A stretch of 64,000 bases of DNA, taken from the NCBI GenBank assembly GCA_049999805.1, contig JBNGIO010003970.1, positions 1-64,000 on the forward strand, given 5' to 3'. Source of the stretch: Folioceros fuciformis (Eukaryota > Anthocerotophyta > Anthocerotopsida > Anthocerotales). Numbering within the stretch: the stretch's first letter is position 1; every line of letters starts with the position of its first letter. Position numbers and translations under genes: made by a program. The notes beneath the pieces were generated by a model that saw only the letters and a program-made list of their open reading frames with translations, was not told the origin of the DNA and made no database searches. Below, piece by piece: positions 12,700 to 24,144 of this stretch.

Positions 12700-14100
12700 A
12701 AGAGGTATGGACATCCACTGCCTAAGGGCTCTCCATTGTGATTGATATCACCTTTTTGGGCCTAGAGGTGTGTTGACTTGGGGTACCTCTCTTGGAGAAA
12801 TGTCTTGGCATATTGATTGCTTGTTGCTTCACATATGCCTCTACGATACTCCCCTCAGGTTTGCTACATTGCCTCATACTTTTTTTTTGTTACCATGAAA
12901 CCGCTGAATAGGGTACATCCACCTCTAAGGCCGAGTAGTGAGAGCCCAAGTAGTGAGGTGCCAACCAGCCAGCACCGTGCCTCCCCTTTTTACCAAGCCC
13001 TAAGAGCCCAAGCAAGAAGGGCGCCGGCTGACTGATACCCCTCAAATTTTATTTTATTGCTGCAATAAGCATTTTTATGGACTTCTTTAAACGTAACAAC
13101 TATTGTTTCCATCCTGTTTGTGCAGCAATTAAAACTCATGGACAAACTCTCTTGTCTCCCTAAAAGCTTCTAGCATTTTATATACTAAGTGAACAATTGG
13201 AAGGACCTTGAGCTTCATCGCAAAGGGTTGTATGTGTTTTGGCCTAAGAAATTCAAAGTGTGCTTCAGCGGGATGGACTACATGAAAGAAAACATAGTTC
13301 TATTAAAAGATGGCAGGAAGAGAAGAAGTGCAACTAAAGCAATGGAGAAAGGACAAACCACCCTAGCCTCTTCTTGAGGAACAAGAGAGAAAGAAGCTAA
13401 CAATTTGGAGGACTTGTAAGTTGTACAAGAAGTAGATAGCTTGGATTAAGAAGCTAAGAACCTTTTACTGAATGTGACTGTTGTCCTAGATTTTATGACT
13501 GCAAAGAATGAAGATGTGTATCGTTTATAGATCAATAACTAGATACATTTTGTGCTTCGTATGAATATATAAGGTATAGGGGTGATGTTTTCAGCAATCA
13601 AAAGAGATCTATTCACATGCATCATGTGACTTTAATTTTACTCTCCAACTAAAGTTTTCTGGTAAAGTGGAACATGAAACCAAGCGTTGGCTACTCGGCA
13701 CCCTAACTACTAATAAACTTTTCCATAGAATCGTATATCATTTTCACCAATATCTCTAGTTGCTCACCAGGGTGTCAAGTTTTGGAGTATGATTGGTTTC
13801 ATATACAGTGTGCCAACATCCTCCAAATGAACAATAGGACTTGCCACCCATCAAAGGGGGGCAATGGTTTTGGATGCTTTGTGTGGAGCTGATTTTGTCA
13901 AGAAGGTCTACCCCCTTTAAAAGAAGGACACAATATTCCCCCCCCCCCCCCCTCTTTCAAATTACTATTGTTTTATCTCTATCTGGTCTTGTGAGGCTAG
14001 TGCACAAGTGACAATGACTTGCTTTCGACCGGCGCACTCTAGCTGATTTTTTGATAGACACCATTTTCCGGAGCATAGTGGCAAAATGGCCGCAGTGCTC
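12700..14100. other. Repeat-rich DNA, no gene recognised
   Basis: Short ORFs such as 13189-13377 (+) lack family features. A poly-C tract lies near 13939-13952. The 3' end merges into the quasi-palindrome cluster that precedes the first methyltransferase-like pseudogene. Confidence 0.4.
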
Positions 14101-14385
14101 CGATCTACGAGGCACTCCCACCATTTTGTCTCACTGTAGTGTAGATTGGGGAGGGATGCGCCGTTAGACTGGTGCACTCGAGGGTCTATGTTCGGAATGC
14201 GCATTTTTTCGGCACATTATGTAAAAGTGGTCGGAGTGCACCAGTTGCCCGAGGCACTTGCGCCAACCTATAGGGCTTCCGTATAGATTAGGGAGGGGGT
14301 GTGCTAGTAGACCGGCGCACTCCTGCCAGTTTGTTTGCCTTTGGATAATATTTGGGGGGAGTGCACCGGTAGACCAGCGCACTCT
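14098..14385. repeat. Quasi-palindrome cluster (intronic in the MTase-like element)
   Basis: Versions of the GCGCCGGTCTACCAGCGC-type quasi-palindrome begin at about 14158, 14236, 14301 and 14361. They lie just 5' of an AG acceptor (CTTTTTGGCAG at about 14490) that opens the methyltransferase-like exon. The second element copy has the same arrangement at 23.90-24.09 kb, so the cluster is probably part of an ancestral intron. Confidence 0.6.
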
Positions 14386-14490
14386 AGCCATTGGAACTGA
14401 TTTTTTGCTCACTTAGGCTGGAATGGCATAGTTCATTGTTTGTGATTCTGCTTTTTGTGTGAAATTTCTTACTGAATTGCTTTTTGGCAG

Positions 14491-15700
14491 AAACTAGCGG
14501 ACATCACAGACGTAGAAGCGTTGCCAAAACCTTTGCATGATTATGTGTACTTTGCTAGAAACTTGGAAGCGCATGGAAGAAGAAATGCAAAGACTCGAAG
14601 ATGCAGATATGGATGCAAGATTATCGGAGTTCAGAGTCCCAAACAGTAACAATAAGACCAAATATCAAGTTATCAATTGAAACACTATGGAGATGAAAGC
14701 ATTTCTGGTAAAACAACCGTATACTCTTTGATTCACAGATTTACCTCACGAACTCCTACGACATGAATACGACATTCAACTAACAAGTGAAAAGCTTAAG
14801 GACATGATTCGAGAGTTTTCAGAATGCACCAGCAGTAAGGTGTACAGGTTGGTTCTCATGCACAGAATGGATCTGATTACACAGGCTAGGGAAGCACTTC
14901 GGCCATGGTGCAAGAAGGGGACCATTTAGACCTTAGTGTGGAAGAAGACTGACATATCCCCCAACGCAAGCGCATTAGAGACTGTCGAGTCTTTAACCAT
15001 TGGAAGTGTAGTTCACTCTAAAGCTTAAGATACAAAAGCTTCATTATTCGCGAATCAAGGATTCTTCCACGAGTTATAAGGCATGGAGCTGTGGTGAAGA
15101 AACATTTGTTCCACTCAGCAGATTCTCTAATCATCTCGTCGTATGAGAAGCCCCTTGGTTTAATGGGTATGTTGGTGAATTTGTTCTCCATTGAAGGGCA
15201 CTAGGTAGTGGATGCTTGCACAGGATCTGGGTCATTTTTAGAGTCTGCAATTTGAAGAGGAAGGCATGTTGTCGCAATGGATTTCGACATGAGATGCACC
15301 ACTTACATCATGCAACGGGTGAAAAGCATAGAGTCTTTGCTAGACTCTGATGAGAAGATCAGCACATAACTGTTCTCGCATGGCCTCGCAAAGGTTTGGG
15401 CCAAAGAAGTTTGCGTGGATGATAGTGTTGGCCATCGGATGCAAGTATTCAGTTTGTTGGGAAAAAAGGAGAGATTCTTTCACAATTAGACGACAAATCA
15501 GCAGAAGACCTTTATGCTATGACTGTATGGATGAGAATGGGACAATTCCGCCTCAGACTGTGGATGACCAGCATTTCTTTGTTCTAGATGTGAAGGGAGA
15601 TGACTTCGGAGACATTTAGGGCCAGCGCCTTAAAGACGTAGATGTAGTTGTCAATTCCGAGGCCAATCAAGATGTTCGTGTTTTTGTTTAGAGGTGTTGG
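14491..15700 (+). pseudogene. Decayed DNA N4/N6-methyltransferase-like gene, copy 1
   Basis: The sequence is broken by several stops and frameshifts, but blocks survive in the order expected of beta-type amino-methyltransferases (PF01555-like). A motif IV-like block at about 14719-14766 reads FTDLPHELLRHEYD, compared with the usual DPPYG followed by D. Next come PWCKKGTI and TLVWKKTDI (about 14900-14970), then EKPLGLMGMLVNLFSIEGH. Motif I, VVDACTGSGSFLESAI, follows at about 15206-15252, then GRHVVAMDFDMRC. The C-terminus matches copy 2 at 24145-25320 (FSLLGKK and a GDDFGD-type block). No working enzyme is encoded. The family assignment is inference from motif order; the match between the two copies is seen directly. 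Confidence 0.65.
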
Positions 15701-15899
15701 TGAGGAAAGTGGAAGCGGATGGTTGTGGACTCCACATGCTGAGCAGACCCTGGGAAATAATAGGTTTTCTTTTTTTCTTTTTTTGATCTGGGAGTGAGTG
15801 CTGTAGAGGAAAGGTTGGGAGATTAGGTTAGAACAATAGTTAGATTTATGGTGAGTCGATAGGGTAGGTAGGTTGTGTGGTAGATAGGACACGGGCTCT

Positions 15900-18750
15900 C
15901 GTTCCTCAGGGTAAGGTAACGGAGGAATAGGGAACCCTAGGACGTCGTGGAAGGCGAGCCGGGGGTCCTCTGGCTGGTGCTGGTGGAAGCTGGGGGATAG
16001 GTATGGAGGTGCCTAGACCTGCCTTGGGCTCTACCCCAGGTACACTAGGGGCCGAGGATACTAAGATCAGGCAGCCATGCAGGAGGTGATTGGACTCCGT
16101 GGGTGCATCAAATCCGAAAGAGGCAGGCAACCTGGCCAGCTGCAGGCTGGCATCCCCGCAGCAGTGGAGGTAGGCCAGATGGGGGTAGGGCGCTCAGTGG
16201 CCTGTGGCAGGTCGCCGGGGCAGTCTATGATAGGCCGGTGGCCAGTTGGTGGTCTAGCGAGCTGCTAAGGAGCCTAGCCAGCAGCCCAGCGTCTTAGACA
16301 GCCAATAGCATCAGCTGCGCCAGGCAGCCAGGCTGGCTCGCTGGCCGGATCTGGGAGGCAAGCATGGGCAGCCAGCATGCTGGTTGCAAGCAGGCAATCG
16401 GGATGAACCCAAACTGGCCAGGCGGAGTGCAGGCAGCCGGTTGGGTGGCCGGGGTGGTCGGAGCTGGAGCAGGAAGGCGGTCTGGGTGGCTGGCCGGGCC
16501 AGCAGCAGCCCGATTGGCGGCCTGGCTATCAACGGTGAGGCTGCTGAGGAGCCGTCGGGCGACCCAGCAGATCAAGCCGAAGCCAGGAGCAGGCCAGGAA
16601 GGCTGGGTGGCCGGATTTGGACCAGCAGCACAGGCGGGCCAGGGCGACGTTGAATCCTGGCGGGCATGGATAGGACTGGTGGCTGGACCTAGCGGCGGGG
16701 CAAAGGAGGACAAGGCGGATCCCGCCAGCCGACTGCAGGCAAGCAGTCCAGCACGGGTTGCAGGCAGGCAGCCGGGGCTGATCTAGGCTTGTCAAAGCCG
16801 GGGCCAGATCTGGAAGCCGGCAGGTGGCAGCCAAATCCAGGCTAGGTAGGCGGCTGTTTGGTGTCGGGGCGGCCAGGTTGGTCGGCAAGGTAGGGTGTAG
16901 GTGGGCACTGCCAGAGCGAGGCCACCGCATGGCGGCTAGTGACTAGCTAGGTGGGGAGGGCCTGCTGGTTGGCAGACGAAGCCAGAAGGTTGGTTGGGAT
17001 AGGATCCCAAAGCCAAGCAGCGGCCTAGCTGGCTGTCTTAGCCAGGCAGTCGCCCGGCCTGCTAGCAGCCGGGGCGAATCCAGGCTGATCGGGCTGGTAG
17101 ATGGATCTGGCTGGGCAGCCAGGCAATCGCCTGGCCGGGGTGGATCCGGGTAGCCAGGCCTACTGGCTGGACCCTGGCCAGTCGGCGACCTGGCTGAATC
17201 GGGGCCAAAGCTGCCAGGCTGCAAGGGGCGAGTTGTCCCGGGATGGCTGCGGCTGGTCGTGGAGGCAGCCGGGCAGGCCAGGCTCAGAGCCAGGATGGGC
17301 CGGATCCTGGCCGGCAGGGTGCGCCGGGGCATGGCAGGCTAGGGCAGGCCTGAAGTAGGCCATGTCGGTGCAGGCTGGGAGCTGGATTCGGGCTAAGGCC
17401 CGGCGGGATCCAACTGGCTGGCCAGGGTGGATCTGAGCCAGGCTAGAGCCATGAGGAGGCCGAGGGCCGGTTGGTTGGTTGGCTGGCTGCTAAGGAGCCT
17501 AGCCAGCAACCCAGCCCGGCCCAGCAACAGGCAGCCCCGCAAGCGGGCCGTCTGGCCAGGTCAAGGAGGGCAGGCGGCTTGGCAGGTGGTATGGCGGGCT
17601 ACACAGGCCGCTGGGTTGGATTCGGGCAGGCAGCCTGGCTGGTCGGCAGGTAGGCGACTTGGCACCGGCGCAGGCAAGTAGCCGGCAGGTGGCAAGTTGG
17701 CTGGCTGGCGGGCCGATCCTGGAGGCCCGGCTAGCTGAGGCGCATTAGGGCCGAACCCTGGTAGGTGGGGAGAGTACTGGTTATTGGACCTGAGCGCCAG
17801 GGTCAGAGCCCAGCATAGGGATGGTTGGGCATAGATGTGCAGGGCCCCATGCCCGCTACCAGAGTTGAGCGGGGCGAGGTAGGCCGCTGGTCGCGGCTGG
17901 CTAGCAGGGGGCTGGGCCGGATCCAGATGGTGGATCCAGGCCGGCTGGCTAGTCGGCTCCAGTCGGCTTGGCTGGATAGGCGACTGGCAAGGCTGCTAAG
18001 GAGCAACCAAGCTTGCGGGCTGCCTGCAAGCTGAGGAGCAGCCAGGCCTTGCAGGTAGCCTGGCAAGGGGCTGGCTCAATAGAGGCCGGCGGCTGAGCAG
18101 CAACCAGGCAACCTAGAAGCCGGCGGGCGACCCAACAGCCCAGAGGTTGGCGGATCGAGGCAGCCAGGAGGCCAGATCGACAGATAGGCCTAGCTGGGTC
18201 AGCGAGGCGGCCTGGCAATGGATCTAAGCTAGCAGCTAGGCAGGCGAATCGAAGCAGAAGCCATTCAAGATGGGGCCGGATTCAGTCGCCCAGTATCGGA
18301 TAAAAGGGGGGTGGTTGAGCTGGAGGGGTCGCGGCCGTTTTTTCTTAGATTTCTTGGTGGCTGGACAGAAGGCAAAAAGCGGAGTCACAAAACCACTGGC
18401 CGCTGCCTCTAAATTATCCTCAGCCTTGCTCAGCTCGGGGACCTTATGGCTGGGAAGCACACTCTGGCTGGCCTCTAGTAGCATCTGCAGCAACAACAGA
18501 CAAGCTTGGTGAAGGTCTCGTCTGGGCGAGGTCAGATGGGCAAGGGGGTGGCGTTGCACCCAGGTGGCATCCAGGTCAGCCGACAGCTAATAGGGTGCAT
18601 GATGGCCGGATCTAGCAAGCCAAACAGACTGGCGGTGGGCTGGTTGGAACTTGGCTGAAGCATTTGGGCTGGCAGGCAAATCAAGGGAGGCTGGTGGAGA
18701 AAAGGTTGCTCGTCTCGGGGACTGAGGGTGTGCTGAGGCACCTGACTGGA
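15900..18750. repeat. GC-rich, low-complexity degenerate repeat block
   Basis: About 2.8 kb is dominated by permutations of GGCTGG, CAGGCAGCC, GGATCTGG and GCCAGGC. All six frames therefore stay open for long stretches with Trp/Gly/Ala/Pro-biased translations. Longer internal repeats exist: GCTGCTAAGGAGCCTAGCCA occurs at about 16260 and about 17487, with a shorter version (GCTGCTAAGGAGCAACCAAG) at about 17993. Composition contrasts sharply with the AT-rich flanks. I see no protein family in any frame. Confidence 0.7.
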
Positions 18751-19400
18751 ATCAAATAAGGAATAAGAGGTGAGATCGAGGAAGCCTCAAGAAGTTGATA
18801 CCCTGTCACCTAGGGTCGTGGATGGAGACGTAGGAGGCGGTCCAGTGGAGAGACGAGCAAGGACTGCTGGGGATTTGACTGGGGTGATGCATTCCCTATA
18901 CCATGGCCAGCCAGTGGCCGTAATTAGCATACGGCTTGCCATCTGCGGGTAGTGGGTGGGAACCGACTCTCTACCGCAGGCGAAGAGCCTGATGCTAATT
19001 ACAACGATGATGGGTGGTGGTTGCCATTCCAGGACGCAGCGCCATGGGGCCATCCGCTCAAGGGCATCAACCCAACAGACCCTTCCAGCAGCTTGGAAGG
19101 TGGCCAGCCAAGGACGCAAGTGGCACATGGCGTTCCATCCATTAGTAGCAACCCTAGTTGCTTGTAGGCCGAAGGTGGTAGCATAGGGGTGCTACTAGTG
19201 GTGGGAAGCCCAGTGATGGTTATGTTGACAGGAATAGTGGAATGTCACCTCCACCTTGCAAGGTGCTCCTCCAGGGTGCTAGATGGTGATTTGCCGGGGC
19301 ATGAATTTTGACTGGCAGGATGGAGGGAAGGGCTTGAAGGAGGAAGACTCCAAAGAATGCAGGATGAGCTGATCCGGGAGAGGGGTGAGGTGTGTTGAGA
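18751..19400. other. No gene recognised; short inverted repeats
   Basis: The pair around 18910-18925 (GGCCGTAATTAGCAT) and 18990-19005 (ATGCTAATTAC) is an imperfect inverted repeat. Open frames exist on both strands near 18950-19180, but none resembles a known protein. This may be the internal part of a decayed retroelement; no LTR pair was found. Confidence 0.3.
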
Positions 19401-19408
19401 AGCCTAGG

Positions 19409-19660
19409 TTAGGTCTAGGTCAGACCTAGGTCGGGTTAGGTCTAGGTCAGACCTAGGTCGGGTTAGGTCTAGGTCAGACCTAGGTCGGGTTAGGTCTAGG
19501 TCAGACCTAGGTCGGAATAGGTCTAGGCCAGACCTAGGACGGGTTAGGTCTAGGCCAGACCTAGGCCGGGTTAGGTCTAGGTCAGATCTAGGTCAGGTTA
19601 GGTCTAGGTTAGACTTAGGTCGGGTTAGGTCTAGGTTAGACCTAGGTCAGGTTTAGGTTA
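19409..19660. repeat. 27-bp palindromic tandem repeat
   Basis: About nine units of TTAGGTCTAGGTCAGACCTA plus GGTCGGG repeat with a 27-bp period from 19409. Each unit contains the inverted pair TAGGTCT/AGACCTA, so each could form a hairpin. Later units diverge (GAATAGG, GGCCAG) and the array fades after 19650. Confidence 0.9.
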
Positions 19661-22300
19661 GAACGGGGCGTAGGATGGTTTAGGTCAGAGACAGAGATGG
19701 TTAGGTAGTTGACTCAGGTTAACCCTAGTAGAAAGAGGTGGAGGGCTAGGCAGTATAAGAGGGGGGAGACCTACCATTGAGAGGGGCTGTCTACGGTGCG
19801 ATTTCCCTGGACCTTGTGTGCAAAACTCTTGGCTTAGGGCGCTGAGCCGGTTGAGACTGAACCAAGGTCCTGATTTCCCTTGTCACTAGGGGAATGTGGA
19901 GAATCCCAAGACTGCCAAGATCCGTATGGCCGGATCCGCAAGGGCTGAATGATTCGCAGGCTAGCTGAAGTGAAGTGACAGGACCGTGAGCCAGGAGGGC
20001 TATTTAGTCCTAGCATCTACACTACGCTTGAAGGCTGTAAGGAGTGAAGCCGTTGTGTCCCAACTTCCAGGGGATAGCTGAAGCAAAGAGAGGAAGAGTT
20101 GGAGTGAAGTGCCTAGAAGTGAAGAGTGAGTTGCTGATGTGCAGGAGTGTGTGCTGAAGTGAAGGGAGAAGGGTTGAAGTGAAGAAGGAAGGACTGAAGT
20201 GGGGATCATGAAAAGTTGAAGAATTGAAGATCTAGAATGTGAGTTGTGTGAGTTGATTTGAAGATAGGCTAGGCTTCTGACCCCCTTGTTGTGTGCGTGT
20301 GGACAGGTCTATAGACCGGCTGATAGGTAGAAGCGTGAGTAGATAGCTGTGGGTGTTCCTTGACACTAGTTCACTCCCTTGGGAGCGAATCATAAGACTG
20401 CAATGACAATAAGGGGAGGTGTGGTCCTTTGATGTTCCTTGGATGCAAAAAATCACTCCACAATGGTGTATTATGATCATGAACATATTTGATTATGTCG
20501 TCTTTGAATATACGGTATGTAGATAAATGGTTTCCTCTCCATCAAACATAAACTTTAGTGCACCGATACACCGGCCCACTGAAAGTAAGATTCTCTTTTT
20601 TCTTAAACTTTTGGAGTTTGAAGGCCTCAGGTCCCACCTTGTCGTGGGCTTGAAGCGAATATACGGATATCGATTATGTCCAACTCACGTCAATATAAGT
20701 GGTTTTGGAAAAAGGCTAAAATATAGATATGTGACTAGGATGACATAAACTCAAATTTGCACCAAACGGGCTTTGTGGAATACGATTCTTAGGCACATAC
20801 CTTGTTTATTATTCTTTGGACCTAAAGTCTAGACAATAGTCATAAAAGCTAAGTATATCCTATCTATTTTATCGACCCCTAAGGTTCCGATTGTCCATAG
20901 ATGTTGATCTCAGAAACTCGGTGAGGCAGCAGTCAACTAGTAGACTTGAATGGGCTGCCAAAGTGGTAGGAGTGTTAGCTACTAGTGGGCTTGGGACCAT
21001 GGCGATGGGGGGTGGCATTGGTGAAGTGGGCCCAAGAGGACACTACTACAATTATCAAGTAATATTACGGTGTTTTGTTACATGATATGTTACGGTATCC
21101 AAGAAGTGTTATACCGCTAGTTACTGGTAGGGGTTTGGCCATGCAGGCCACCTATTGTAACAATAGCTGTAACACTTTCGACGTCGACCCTGCTCCTTCA
21201 TTTGAATGCCCTCCGCCTGCTAGACGCACGGTGCTCGCCGTGCCCATGCATTTATCGTATGACGTGGGGAGCGACGCCGAGGGTGCCATTTATGTTTTCC
21301 CAAGTGTTGTGGTTGGTCAGTTGATTGTAACGCCACTAGACCTTTTAGCACGCATACCAACTAACAGTACATATTATGACCACAAAGCCCCTGATGTCGC
21401 TTCAACACATTACATAAAAGGCTCATACTTGTAGACAGTGCAAGGGGTTTAGCCCTCCCTCAGACAAACAATGTGCGGCGTCCAAGAACAGTGATGTTCC
21501 GCAAAGGAAAAAGAAGCTAGCTACCCTTCTTATCATTCCTGCACGTTCACAATCTTCATTCAATATCAGCGCCTCATACATGCAATGTATGGCCTTCTTT
21601 GGGATCCAAATATCTACCCTCAAATACTTCACCTACCAGAGGTTGTGCAAGGGTTCTATGTAGAAGAGGTACCCATGGGATCGGCCACCAATCATCCCAT
21701 ACAAAAGTCCTTCGCAAAGGGCAATGCATGCCTCCACTATGCATTCAATTGCCTCTACCAACTGGAAATGAACTTCCTCATTCATAGCAAAGTCTGCGTA
21801 TGCCACGAAATGGTCCAACCTATTAATAGTGAACAACAAATGAGTTTTGTGTCTGAAGAAGTTTGCAGTGTCCAATTTCCTTTGCACAATTGTCAGCATT
21901 CCACAAAGGTTGCCTATGGATGTGAACATTGGCTTCAAGGCATGCTCGAGACCTGTCCACAAAGGTTGTCTACAAGGGTCCCACACGAGTCAGAGCTCCC
22001 TCACATAAACGTGACCTCCCCATGTCCACTTGTGGTAATGTACCTCCTCTTGCAAGGACAATCAAAGGTTTCCACATATATGCGCCTCCTTGTTGTGTGC
22101 AGTTATTCCTCGGCCAAATTGTGGATTGGTTTGCTCTACCTAAACATAAAACAAGTGCTCGTCAAGATATGTTGTGCAGTACAGCTTTTCCCTTGATGTC
22201 TCCATGAGAACAACCATCATGTTCTTTAGCCACACTATTCGCAGCTCCTAAATTGCCTTATGCATCGATTGTGCGAGTTCCCTTGCTCAGCCTAGCATCG
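19661..22300. other. Accessory DNA, no recognised gene
   Basis: A TATA-like string (CAGTATAAGAGG, about 19750) precedes a purine-rich stretch with repeated TGAAGTGAAG motifs (20100-20200). Reverse-strand frames at 21986-21633 and 21632-21423 are open and lie end to end (start MWDPCRQPLWTGLEHALKPM). They look like one decayed protein, but I do not recognise the family. It may belong to a transposon. Confidence 0.35.
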
Positions 22301-22763
22301 ACAAGCCTAGTCTCTCACTACAAGCACCCCAAACCTTGACCTGATCATCAACAACATGGACAAGGAGTGGTTTTTAGTTCAGGATGAAAAACCAAGGGAT
22401 TACTCTACGTCTTGGGTTCCCGTGTTGTCATTGTGGATTAATGGCTTCAAGGACGAGAGGAATATGAGGCCGTCAGGGCAGGCTGGATTTTATGTGCTTC
22501 AGTGGATGGAGTGGAGGACGAAACTCACATAATTTTTTGCTCACAAGACATCCACCAAGCCACATTATAGACGATTACGATATGCACTCCATGATTCTTT
22601 TGAAAATTTCAAAGGTTGTTCCATGTAGATGCGAGCCTAGATGGATGAAAAGTGCGCTTTGAGGCGCTATTCAAGTTCAAGACGTGAGTATTTTATGTCG
22701 GCATAGTTAGTTAGATAAGTTCACCCTAATCTCAGTTAATTGAAGCTTTGAATACAATACAAA

Positions 22764-23830
22764 ATGTTCACTATAAAGCCGAACCCTAATCACTTGTTTG
22801 CTGATGCTTACAAGGCCGAGGGGCAATTCACGAGGACTGTGTTGCGTTACATTGCAGAGGTGTCATCAAGAACCGGGCATTGCAAGCTAGGATTGGAGAG
22901 GACCGGGAGCAATAGAACCTTCAAGTTCCTAGTGCGGTGCAAAGAGGGAGAGAGCGCAGCGCAAGGATCACTTCCCAAACCATGCCACAGATGCAACCGG
23001 AACTATCTGAAGACAAGATCCTAATGTCGTCAGGACCAAAGGAAGAGGAGGTGGAGAAGGGGATAGGGTCTTTAGCAGAAGATAGTTTTGATGAAGCTTT
23101 GGGAGGCGGATAGTTTGGCAATGAAGAGGAAGACTCTAATGAGTCTCCCGCGGAATCACAACTCCAAAACGAAGACAGAAGGAGGTGCGCCGGCCAGACG
23201 ACGCACCCACCAAGGAGTCTCGGAAGCCTATGGTGGCATCTCCTGTTAAATCTAGGCGCAAAATTGCAGGTAGGTGGGAACAAGACTAGCAAATCGATTG
23301 TCATCCAATTCACGTTTGGGCTCTAACATTCATTGTCTTCTATAGCAGAGAATGCCTTAGTGCTCACGAAGAAACGCAAACAGCCGGCCACAAAGACTAG
23401 TGACGTGACTCTAACCCAGCAAAAGAAACGAGGGAAACACGCAGTTGTGGATTACGTGGAACCTCCAAAACCTGTGGACACTGATGCCGAAAGGCTAGAG
23501 CGTATCTCGCAAGACTAGGTCTACCTCAATTGTGTCAAGAAGAAAGCTTATGCCAAATAAATAAGGTCCACTATATTTGATTTGCATGTAGACACCTTAC
23601 ACCCTTCTTTGTTTCTCACAGCAGATGGTCAAATACGAAAGGTTGACAAAGCCTCGATGAAATCATTTGTAAGACAAATGAAGTATGGTCCAGTGAAAGA
23701 GGGAGTGTTGCCATTACTCTGTATGATTGATCCTGCACAAGCTAAAAAGAATGAAAGCACACAACGGATGAACAGTTGATGAAATTTCAACCCGCGTTTG
23801 CGAAAGTGGTAAGCCTGACATTTCATATCA
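22764..23830 (+). pseudogene. Upstream exon remnants of the MTase-like gene, copy 2
   Basis: Forward frames at 22764-23024, 23333-23518 and 23582-23779 read as pieces of one protein interrupted by stops and possible introns, with an acceptor TTCTATAGCAG at about 23347. The middle piece is Lys-rich (LTKKRKQPATK, QQKKRGKHAVVDYVEPPKP), suggesting a nuclear or DNA-contacting linker. The last piece (LHPSLFLTADGQIRKVDK, SFVRQMKYGPVKEGVLPLL) looks like a folded domain that I cannot name. Linkage to the methyltransferase-like exon downstream is inferred from strand, spacing and similar decay. Confidence 0.4.
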
Positions 23831-23896
23831 CCCCTTAATTAGAGCTTTGTGGTTTGTGTTGTTTAACAGTTTTGATGATGTTCAATTCAATGTGGA

Positions 23897-24087
23897 AGGG
23901 CGTTGGTAGAACGGCGCCCTACAGGGTGCTTTGTGGGAGTGCGCCGGTCTACCAGCGCACTCCAGGGTTTTGTGTGGGAGGGCGTCGGTCTACCAGCGCA
24001 CTCCAGGGTTTTGTGTGGGTGGGCGCCGATAGGCTGGCGCACTCTAGGGTCTTGTGTGGGAGTTTGCTAGTAGACCGGCACACTCCC
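23897..24087. repeat. 41-bp tandem repeat built on a quasi-palindrome
   Basis: Five units with a period of about 41 bp begin near 23897, 23939, 23980, 24020 and 24061. Each is a quasi-palindrome (GCGCCGGTCTACCAGCGC and variants) followed by CACTCCAGGGTTTTGTGTGG. The array ends about 57 bp before the polypyrimidine tract and CAG acceptor at about 24144, so it lies in the last part of a presumed intron. Confidence 0.85.
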
Positions 24088-24144
24088 AATTGATATTGTT
24101 TGTTTTTTGTTGTTTGTTTATTGATACTGTTTGTTTTTTTTCAG

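Noticed and set aside
14491-15700. Working methyltransferase gene with unusual introns
   Set aside because: Stops and frameshifts occur inside conserved blocks in both copies, and no set of splice sites I could find restores a continuous frame.
16294-17363. Long open frames on both strands in the GC-rich block
   Set aside because: Six-frame openness comes from extreme composition (few stop codons possible). Translations are low complexity with no family features.
19409-19660. Telomere-like repeat (TTAGG-containing units)
   Set aside because: The unit is 27 bp and palindromic, not an array of TTTAGGG or TTAGGG. It is interstitial and degenerate.
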